A stretch of 20,516 bases of DNA from assembly GCA_943704495.1 (NCBI GenBank), contig CALSCR010000540.1, positions 1 through 20,516 of the forward strand, written 5' to 3'. The notes beneath the pieces were generated by a model. The model searched no databases and was not told the origin of the DNA. It saw only the letters and a list, made by a program, of their open reading frames with translations. Source of the DNA: Pigoraptor chileana (Eukaryota; Opisthokonta; Filasterea). The stretch's first letter is position 1. Every line of letters starts with the position of its first letter. Below are positions 1 to 7,984 of this stretch, in pieces. The translations under genes and the position numbers were made by a program.

Positions 1-27
1 CACACACACGCACACACACACACACAC

Positions 28-75
<48 letters not shown>
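1..75. repeat. (CA)n microsatellite
   Basis: Almost pure CA dinucleotide repeat, broken by CG and TA steps near positions 9-10 and 31-37. It runs from the window edge to about 10 bp before the first NF-YC exon, so it lies in an intron and occupies the place of the polypyrimidine tract. Confidence 0.95.
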
Positions 76-85
76 CACAATGCAG

Positions 86-939
86 CGAAACGACATTGCA
101 ATGGCGATTTCCAAGTGCGATACATTTGACTTTCTCATCGACATTGTTCCGAGAGACGATATGAAGGCGGCGAAGAAGCCCGATGAAGCACGCCCCGCCG
201 TCATGGCACCGGAGCAGCTAAACTACTACTATCAGCTGGCGCAGCAGCATGGAGGCGCACTCATTCCGGGCATGCAGGTACGTGCCCAGGGTGGTTTCAA
301 TGTGTGTGTGTACGTACTTTCCCGGGCGGTCTGTTTGTGTGCGCGTGTGTGCGTGCCTGTATGTACGGGCCCAGGGTGGTCTCAATGTGTGTGTGCGTGT
401 ACTTTCCCGGGCGGTCTGCGTGTGTGTGTGTGTGTGCTTGTATGTACGTGCCCAGGGTGGTCTCAGTGTGTACGTGTGTGTGCATGAGCAAGCCAACGAT
501 ACGCGGTGTATGTGTGTATGTACATCCCCAGGGGGTGTTGTGTCTACAACGGTTCCTGACCTACATTTACAAATCTACTCTCTTTGAATCCATCCCCCCT
601 CCCCCCCCCCTTCGCGCCCACACACACACGTTCACTTACTTTACTTTACAGGAGCACTATCTTGCACAGCTTCAGCAGCTTCAGTTTATGCGTCTTCAGC
701 AGCTGCAGCAAATCAACGCGGCAGCGGCGGTCGCAGCTGCACAACAGCAAGCCAGTGGCGCTGGTTCGGCGTCCACGCAAGGCACCACACAGGCAGGAAC
801 CGCGGCGACAACGGCCACAACCGCCGACTTTCAGCATCAATTCCAGCTCTTTCAACAAGCACAGGCTGCCCAGGCGCAGCAGTATGCAGCAGCACAGCAG
901 GGCTCGGGCTATGCGCTTCCTCACCAGCAGAACTCGTGA
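86..939 (+). CDS. NFYC: NF-YC, CCAAT-binding transcription factor subunit gamma (3' part, last two exons)
   Basis: NF-YC pairs with NF-YB through a histone fold; with NF-YA the trimer binds CCAAT boxes in promoters. Two exons are visible: 86-277 and 652-939 (stop TGA 937-939), joined by a phase-0 intron with GTACGT donor and a TTTACAG acceptor. The first exon opens with RNDIAMAISKCDTFDFLID followed by IVPRDDMK, the last histone-fold helix and AlphaC segment of NF-YC (human RNDIAMAITKFDQFDFLID, then IVPRDELK). A YYYQLAQQ segment matches the human YYFTLAQQ region. The second exon encodes a Gln/Ala/Thr-rich tail, as in animal NF-YC activation domains. The start of the fold and the initiator ATG lie outside the window. 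The ATG at position 80 is not a start: it sits in the acceptor sequence. The last-exon boundary rests on frame and splice signals. Confidence 0.93.
278..487 (+). repeat. Minisatellite in the NF-YC intron, about 2.5 copies of an 81-85 bp unit
   Basis: Units begin GTACGTGCCCAGGGTGG at 278, 363 (GTACGG variant) and 444, spacing 85 and 81 bp. Each of the first two also holds TACTTTCCCGGGCGGTCTG, and the units are linked by GT-rich stretches. The first unit starts exactly at the exon/intron junction, so the splice donor belongs to the repeat and similar donor-like sequences recur downstream. Confidence 0.85.
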
Positions 940-1102
940 GGAGGGCAATGCATCTCTGAAACTTCTCTCCTTGTCCCTCTCAACACCGACTCATACATAA
1001 ACTCGCACACACGCACTCTCGCACACACACACACGCACGCACACACACACACACACTCTCTCTCTCTCGCACACACTCACTCTCTCACCTTCTCTCTGTG
1101 TC

Positions 1103-1308
1103 TTTGGAGTCGATGGGCTTATGCTTAAGGAGTTTCAGTACTGAAGGTCTCTCTCTATCTCTCTATCTCTGGTTTTTCGGTCTCCTCCCTTTTGGGGCAC
1201 TGACTTAAATCCCACATCTCTCTCTCTCTCTCTCTCTCGCACTCCCCCCCTCTCTCTCGCCCTTTGGAGTCGATATGGTCATGCCTGAGGTGTTTTCAGT
1301 ACTGAAGG
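1103..1308 (+). repeat. Dispersed ~50-bp repeat: a 5'-part copy, a 3'-part copy and a further 5'-part copy
   Basis: Copy at 1103-1147 starts TTTGGAGTCGATGGGCTTAT and ends at CAGTACTGAAGG. A second at 1261-1308 has TTTGGAGTCGATATGGTCAT and the same end. Between them, 1191-1220 carries GGGGCACTGACTTAAATCCC, matching the 3' half of the copy at 2588-2639. All are embedded in CT-rich simple sequence. Confidence 0.7.
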
Positions 1309-1985
1309 TCTCTCTCGCTTCCCTCACATTCTTCTACCCCGCCCTCCGGTCCTTGTTCGATTCGTCCTGCTCTCTCTACTTTCTTTTCTCGTCAACTCTT
1401 CTAATTTGTTTTGTCTTTGCGTGCGCACTGTGCTAATTGCCTTTCTGTATCAATCATTCGTATTCGTTCTGGTTCTTCTTTTGTTCTGTGTCCTGGTTGT
1501 GTAGTTTTGTTTGTTGTGAGCGATGTCCAACCTACTAAAACGAAATTGAAGTCGATCTCTAGTTATGTCTCTTGCGAATACTCACAGACACGAATAATAA
1601 TAATTGGCATCGTATTTGTGTATGTGTAACAACAACAACATTAGCGAAGCCAAACGCGCATTGACTAATCTTATGTCTATATAGTCCTCGAACTGACGCC
1701 AGTAGTATCATCGGCCTCGGTACATTAGTTTAGCCACGCCGCAGATTGGATCAACAGACTGTTGTCGATACTCAATATAAAGAGAAAGGGACAGAAAGTA
1801 GCACTCAAAGCGGACGAAAAAGTAATGCCAGCATTGCCCGATATCAGGCCTGCTACACACAACACACGACACCAGCTACAATTGGCAACATTTTGACGGC
1901 AAGTGTTTTAAGCAATTGGGCGCGTATATTTGTTGGTAGAGTGCAAGTTGATTGTATGTGCAGGGAAAAAGTGTCGATAGAAACA

Positions 1986-2008
1986 GGGGGGGGGGGGGGG
2001 GGGGGGGG
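1986..2008 (+). repeat. G23 homopolymer
   Basis: Twenty-three consecutive G followed by AGAGGGGAGA. Such runs are unstable in replication and sequencing, so the length may be inexact. It lies in the intergenic region about 250 bp beyond the CFAP45 stop codon. Confidence 0.95.
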
Positions 2009-2257
2009 AGAGGGGAGATACGAAAAGATATATTCGCAAAAGGAACGGCAGCAGTGCCGCTACAAATACTGTATACGGCACAGCACACAACGCAAGACGG
2101 ACGATTCTCACACAAAAACGACGCATTGAAGGCACAATGACAAAAGCAGCAGAGATTAGGAGTTGGAGATGAATTGAAGCGAGACGCGCCAACATTCGCT
2201 TGCTTGCGTGCGTGTGCATGCGCGTCTGACATGTGCGTGGGTGGGCACACGTTGCAC

Positions 2258-2639
2258 TTAAACGGGCTTCTCGTGCTTTGTCATCATGCCAGAGTCGGCG
2301 TAAAAGGTGAAAATGTTCGTCGGTGGCTTTGCCCTCCTTTCAACATCGTTGCAATACTTCTCGGGAATGCCAACTTCGCGCAACTCCGCCAGCTTGCGAC
2401 GCTTGATCTCGTCCAGCTTAAGGCGCCTGTCCGAGTGGTAGAAAAAACAAAGAAGGGGGGGACGAAAGAGAGCGAGAGACGATGGGAAGGGAGGAGTGGA
2501 AAGAAAGAAATATGAGGTAATGAACACAATGAATGTAAAGCTATGCATTCTACAACATCACTTCATCTCTCTTTCTCTCTCTCCCTCTTGTGGAGTCCAT
2601 GGGCACAGTGCCAAGACACTGACTTGAATCCTACATCTC

Positions 2640-2682
<43 letters not shown>

Positions 2683-4797
2683 GCAGACGAGCAACAGAGC
2701 ACGTAAGCACGATCAGCACCAAGCACGCACCTCTCCTGTGCGTCCTTGTCCTGCTGCCGGCCCTCCGCGAAAAAGTCCTTTCGCTCAGTCTGTCGCTGCG
2801 TTTCTTTGCCGCGAATTTGTCCACGAACTTCCTCCGCCACTTTGATCCGCCGGAGCTCCTCTTCTTTGACCTGCATTGCAACACAAATGCATCATGCGTT
2901 GAGCATTAATAAACACAGCACATCCTTAATCAGGATTGATCCAAGAGACATGACATGCTTGCTTTATTTAAAAAATAAAATACACAAAAAAAATGCGTTG
3001 CCCATCACTGATCCGTGCAATCCGGCCGGCTTTCACGAGTCATTGCCCGAAGTAAAACTTTCACCCACCTTCTCCTTTTCAGCGAGCTCGAGAGCTTTTT
3101 GCACTTCAATAACACGCTCAAAGTCAGCACGGTCTCGGTATGCCTGAGAATGCATGTGCGTGTGTGCGTGTGCGTGTGAGTATATTGTTAGCATCCACAC
3201 ATTTATATGACACACGAGTAGAGAGCAAGGAGGTGCTCAAGTACACTATTGAGACAAGATGTGGCGTGTCAACACACGCACCTGAAGAGCAAGATAGTGC
3301 TTCTTCTCGTGGACTTGCTGGGCACGAGCCTCGACGAGGCGGTCCATGTTGTTCCGCTGCTTCTCGGCTGTTCAAATTGGAAAATTTGTACGGGTTAACG
3401 GGTTATAGGGTTAAAAATTGAATTTATAGCCCCACACTCAGGAATGTGGAAGGGTGTGATGAATAACAATAAATTCCCTATGACATCCTTAAAGAGATAG
3501 AGAGATGTAGGATTCAAGTCAGTGTCATAGGCGCTGTGCCCATGGACTCCACAAAAGAGAAAGAGAGAGAGAGTGTGTGTATGTGGATGCACACATTGAG
3601 GCGCTCACCTTCGTCCCTCTCCTTCCGGCGCCATTCGCGCTCAACTGATTCGAGAACGCGCTTGGCACGAAGTGCCTCCCTTGCCTCCTCTTCATTCGAC
3701 GACTCCTGCTGAAGGCGGTAGATGCGCTCACGCTCCTTCTCCCGCTCGGCCTTGTTTCTGTTTTGTTAAACAAAGGATGGGGAACGAATGTTTGCAGAAG
3801 ATATGCTGAGTACCAGAAGACCATGAAAAACAGACATCACAAGAGACGTCATGCAATCACACAGCACACACAAACTACAATACATACATGCAACACACAA
3901 AGCACACACAACACAAAGACAAAACGCTAAAATGAGGACGCACCTGGCCACTTCCAGCTGATAAGCATGCTCGCGCTGCTCCTTCTCCTTTGCGTATTCC
4001 GCCAACTTTTGTTCGTATTCTTTTTCACGGATTGCGAGCTCTTTCTTGTGGCGCAGAGCTTCCTCATTGGACAAGGCCACCTGTGTGTCACGTGAAAATT
4101 CGCATTCCAATGCAATTGAGCAAAACAAACACACACACACACATACACGGAGCCTTCTCGATAATAAGGGAATGGAACAAAGAGAACGAGACAGAAAGGG
4201 AGCAAGAAAAAACACAAACGACAAGGACAGAGAGCACCGCAGCACTCACGTCTTCGAGAAACTTGCGCTGCTCCTCCTTGCGCTGCTGCAGACGCAGAAG
4301 GTCCTCTTCCCTCCGGCGGTCCATTTCCTCAAGAATGGCGCGCGTCTCTTGGTCACGGAGCTCAGCCTGTGACAAATGTACGAGTGAAGGGTGCGACAGA
4401 ATGACAGACAAACGCAAGGTGAGTAATTTTAAGTTAGAAAGCATAATATGTATATGTGTGTGTATCTATGTGTGCGTGTGTGTGTGTGTGCATATTGTGC
4501 AATTGCACAAAGCAAAATACATACCATACACTTGAGTATAACATACACATACAGCGCACCTGCGAGAACACGCATTCGCATGCACACATAATCACAAGTA
4601 CAAACCTCGATGAGACGTTGCTGCTCCCTGTCTTCGATTTGCCTCTTGATCTGCTGCGCCGCCCTCTCCCTCTCCTCGCGCACAGCCCGCTCACGTGCCT
4701 CAAAATCTTCGATTGCCCGAATGCGCTCTGTTTCCATCAGTGTATCCAGGCGACGGTCCTCGTCGACGAGCTCTCTGCGAATTAGTTGCTTCTCCTG

Positions 4798-4835
<38 letters not shown>

Positions 4836-7110
4836 GCGTGTGCGTGTGTTATACGTGTACCAGCAAGGAGACCCGGGTGAGCGACAAAAAGGAAGACGAT
4901 AACGACAAAACGTAGAGAGATGTATTCAAGTCAGTGGGGCCCTTGATATACGCATATATATCCTGCAAGACGTAAACTAGTGTAACTGACGCGTTGCCTC
5001 TCCGTCTGCATGTCATATGTCTGCGGCATCTTTGAGACACAAAGACAACGAGACAAAAGACAGAGAGAAGGGCAAAGAGACGACGGGGAGCGAATACTCA
5101 CGTGAATTTGGACATCGCGGATGGCCATGCACTTGGCATTGAGCAGCAGCTCGTTCATATGCTTGATCTCATCTTCCTCTTCGTCGATCAGAATCTGAGC
5201 GCGCTGCCGCAAATAGTTGCTCTTTTCCACAGCCTCCTGTTCGATCTCTGTAGTGTGAATGTGAAGTGATGTTTTTAAAGTGTGCAAAGAGAGTTGTTGA
5301 TGAGAGCGGAATCGAATGAGAAGACGGATATCGGCAGAGAGGAACAACAGAGATTAAAGAACAGAGCGAGTGTCTGTGAAGCACGCCATTTCAATGTATG
5401 CGCATCAACAATCGCACTCAATTCGCATTCACACACACGCACATACACTATCAAGCACAGCATCACATTGTCGCACAGTAACACACAGACACACAGACAC
5501 ACACAGACACACACTCACCGTTCAGCTTTTGGTTCTTGACGCGGCTATTGTCGAGTCCCTGCATGCGCACCTTGCGGTCACGTGCATCCTCCAGCTTTGA
5601 GATCTTTGCAAGGCGCTCCTGTGACATTTCATTGAGCTCTTCCTGTCGTGTCTTAATGCGCGCGTGCTCCTAATGAGGCAAGGATAGGGAGTGTGTGTGA
5701 GCGGATGAGTGTGAGCACTACAAATAAGATAAGGAGGGAGCAGTTGGTGCACAAACCAAAACGCCCCCAAAACAAGACTATACTGCATGCACAGATTTAA
5801 TCGGCAAATTATTATGTGCAAATATCAAGTGAGTCGGCACTATGATTTCGTCAATCAAACAGACACAAACATCCGCACTTCACTCTACACACATACACAT
5901 ACACACACACATAAAGACACACGTGCTCACATGCACACGTAAGACACGTATGCACACTACACGCATGCATTGCGGACCATGCATGTCCCCACAAACAGAC
6001 CTTGAGACGGTCATAGTCAAGCTGAGTGAGGACAATTGCATCACTTTCCACATCCTGTGCATGTCCGCGCCCTTTTGTGTTGACGGTGCGGATCTTCTTC
6101 ACAAGATCACGAGGCACTTCAATGCTCTGCAATTTGCGCGATACAAACAGAGCCAAATTGCACGCACATATAGCCATAAACAACAATAAGTAAAGAGTTG
6201 GACTTTTGCTAACGACAGAACAGTTATTACACTTCGATACGAAAAGAATCAAGTGAACCTGATATGGCGAACCGTATTGCGGAACAAATTGCGGCACTGA
6301 TTCCGCAATCAAAATCAATCCAATTACGCCGTAGCAATTGAATATAAGTACAAACTGACAAGAACATCAACACACCAAAGGATGACTACATCGTATATAT
6401 ATATGCACAAGGGCTACACTCAAGATTCATCCAACCACGCACCTCATCGAGGCGCTCGCTGTCCGAATGTGCGCGCTGACGGGGAGACGATTGCACATCC
6501 TGCGCCTCCTTTGTTGCGTTGCGGAACAAACTCTCGTCCACAGACGAGTGTGGCGAGACACGACGGTAGCTGTTCTTAGACCTGTATTCACAAAAGGCAC
6601 AATACAATGACAACGTGTATGTGGTCAGATGACAGACACGGTCCCCCCTTTTTCCCCTAATAAATGAATACATAGCAAGCGCCGATTCTGTATGCGGTGA
6701 TTCCACATAACAATAGTAGCAGCAGATTCTTGCATCAGATCCATCATTATGTACAATTCGTTTCACTTCAGCCCTTTCCGAGATGCTTGATCATGGAACA
6801 ACGGGATTCTGCAAAGTGTTGCACATGGACAACCAGCTGTCACCCATCACAATGCAATTCCTCACCGGCGAGATGCATTGGATCCCAACGACGAGCCGGA
6901 GGACCGCACCGACAACACAGTGTTTGGCTGTGTGTTGCATGAACACAGGGGCAGATTGGAGTGCAGACAAAATTGTAAACATTAAGTGAGACAGAGCGTG
7001 CACCCCTGTTATCAGATATCCACAGACGAGGACGTAGAGTCTCAAATTACATCGATTCTTACCATTTTCCGCTGTGGAGTTTCGTCACAATGACGCCCCG
7101 ATCACTTGTT
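2258..7110 (-). CDS. CFAP45: CFAP45 (CCDC19/NESG1), axonemal microtubule inner protein; near full length
   Basis: CFAP45 is an alpha-helical protein inside the doublet microtubules of motile cilia. Exons in transcription order: 7110-7063 (tentative), 6581-6443, 6126-6001, 5669-5519, 5247-5102, 4794-4606, 4366-4250, 4080-3944, 3757-3609, 3367-3282, 3143-3069, 2870-2731, 2426-2258 (stop TAA). All join in frame with GT donors and CAG/TAG acceptors. Family hallmarks: SVDESLF near the N-terminus (human EVDESLF), LLLNAKCMAIRDVQI (human IILNAKCHAIRDAQI), LRAKRVLESVEREWRRKE, and near the C-terminus LDEIKRRKLAELREVGIPEK (human DEIKRKKLEELRATGLPEK). The rest is Glu/Lys/Arg/Gln-rich coiled coil. The visible part is about 556 residues against 551 in human. 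The region between DESLF and the VPRDLVKK segment is shorter than in human. The initiator ATG and first coding exon were not found; the gene should start upstream of 7110. Confidence 0.95.
2588..2639 (+). repeat. Dispersed repeat, fullest copy, in the last CFAP45 intron
   Basis: Runs from TTGTGGAGTCCATGGGCAC through a GGCACAGTGCC palindrome to CACTGACTTGAATCCTACAT. It is flanked by CT-rich sequence on the left and a CA repeat on the right. Shares both halves with the copies near 1103-1308 and with the inverted copy at 3501-3553. Confidence 0.8.
2640..2682 (+). repeat. (CA)n microsatellite
   Basis: About 20 CA units after a short CACATA lead, directly adjoining the dispersed repeat, inside the last intron of CFAP45 (2427-2730). 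Confidence 0.95.
3501..3553 (-). repeat. Dispersed repeat, inverted copy, in a CFAP45 intron
   Basis: Reverse complement of the 2588-2639 copy: GAGATGTAGGATTCAAGTCA at one end and CCATGGACTCCACAA at the other, with a GA-rich flank (the CT flank on the other strand). Lies in the intron 3368-3608. Confidence 0.8.
4797..4850 (+). repeat. (TG)n microsatellite abutting a CFAP45 splice acceptor
   Basis: On the transcribed (-) strand this is a (CA)n tract that ends in ACAACAG just before the exon starting at 4794. It therefore fills the position normally held by a pyrimidine tract. Confidence 0.95.
4917..4940 (-). repeat. Dispersed repeat, truncated inverted copy
   Basis: GAGATGTATTCAAGTCAGTG matches the end of the 3501-3553 copy with a short deletion. 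The other half is missing. Lies in the CFAP45 intron 4795-5101. Confidence 0.6.
5420..5517 (+). repeat. CA-rich simple sequence at a CFAP45 donor
   Basis: Mixed CACACA/CAGACA repeats. On the (-) strand the donor of the exon ending at 5519 reads GTGAGTGTGTGTCTGTGTG, so the donor runs straight into a TG repeat. Confidence 0.85.
6582..7062 (-). other. Tentative second CFAP45 intron (481 bp)
   Basis: It would lie between a possible 48-nt exon (7110-7063, donor GTAAGA) and the exon at 6581-6443 (acceptor AATACAG). A stop-free (+) stretch at about 6789-6985 is the only coding-like signal inside; it has no ATG and no recognised product. Confidence 0.5.
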
Positions 7111-7984
7111 CTGTTGATTAAATGTGCAAAACGTGATGGGCGAGTGTGAGAGTCGCCTTATCGCACGGACCAAAACTTGCAGTCGATGCAACAGCGAGTC
7201 GGATGAATTAGAGGCGCATGTGATTCCCACCTAGACGGGTTCCGTCTCTGAATTACCGTCAGCTCGAAGCTGGCGATATTGTAAGACGGTTGGCAAACGC
7301 GTTGGACCACAATAACATGCGACGTCCCATCCACCACATCAAACGCGTGTAAAAAAAAGTGCCCGCCACTGCCAAAATGCAGTTCTAATCCAGCAGATTC
7401 CCTTGCGTCTACAATTGATGCCTTTCAAGCACTTATTGAATATTGTCTCGCTCACATAATAGATGTTGCCCATGTGCGACGTGCGTGCAAACTATTGTGA
7501 TTCGATGCGCAAACGCATCTCTCACTCCTCCCGTTCAGTGTCCCCGTGGTTCAACTCGATCTGTGTCGAGCCAAACACCGGAAATAAATCCGATTTCCAT
7601 AGTCCGCCCATACCGAGCTGGCGTCCGTAATCAATGCGTTTAATAGTCAGCCATAGTCGGTCGCTAAGGGCCATCCGATTCGACCAATCATAGAGCAGTA
7701 CAGGCCGAAACTCCTTAGTTACACCCTTCGTCACGTGATATCACCGGAAATCTTTTTTATTTTTCCGATTGTAAATCGTAAACATTGAAAACTGGGGAAA
7801 AAACACACACAGTAAAAGCCGACATAACACAAAACAGACAGGCACGCGACACTCAAACGCACGCCGTTGCCAAACGCTGCTGTCGAGCGGACGCAACATA
7901 GAACAGACAATAAAATTGAATGACAAAGCGGTGTGAAGCCATAATGCGACTGATTCTCGCATTTTGAACAACACCACGCACAAA
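7111..7984. other. Intergenic region upstream of CFAP45 and downstream of the unknown membrane-protein gene
   Basis: Should contain the missing 5' end and promoter of CFAP45 and the 3' UTR of the gene ending at 7985. A CCAAT box lies at 7684-7688 (+). No clear RFX X-box pair was found; a lone GTTGCC half-site occurs near 7864. A 70-codon open stretch at 7522-7734 (-) has no ATG start and no recognisable motif. Confidence 0.5.
7756..7761 (-). terminator. Probable polyadenylation signal AATAAA
   Basis: TTTATT on the (+) strand, so AATAAA on the (-) strand, about 225 bp beyond the stop codon of the gene ending at 7985. Placement fits a 3' UTR of normal length; position and motif are the only support. 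Confidence 0.45.

Larger units (their letters stand above)
940..2257. other. Convergent intergenic region between NF-YC and CFAP45
   Basis: No convincing coding sequence on either strand. It must hold the 3' UTRs of NF-YC (+) and CFAP45 (-). Contents: CA and CT/TC microsatellites at about 1005-1095 and 1215-1260, three partial copies of a dispersed repeat, ACAACAACA around 1629-1640, and a G23 homopolymer. No perfect AATAAA was found for either gene; AATATA at about 1774-1779 (+) is a weak candidate for NF-YC. Confidence 0.7.

Noticed and set aside
80-487. Open reading frame from ATG at 80 reading through the NF-YC exon into the GT-rich repeat
   Set aside because: The ATG lies in the splice-acceptor sequence, and the part after 277 is low-complexity minisatellite translation. 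The NF-YC frame resumes at 652 after a proper intron.
1103-1220. A tRNA or tRNA-derived SINE with intact promoter boxes
   Set aside because: Only a loose B-box resemblance (GACTTGAATCC), no convincing A box and no cloverleaf. Kept only as an unnamed dispersed repeat.
2639-2682. CRISPR-like or regularly spaced repeat
   Set aside because: Pure dinucleotide repeat with no spacers; the genome is eukaryotic.
7522-7734. 70-codon (-) frame as first exon of CFAP45 or a small gene
   Set aside because: It begins with GTG, has no donor in usable phase and no similarity to CFAP45 N-termini that I can see.
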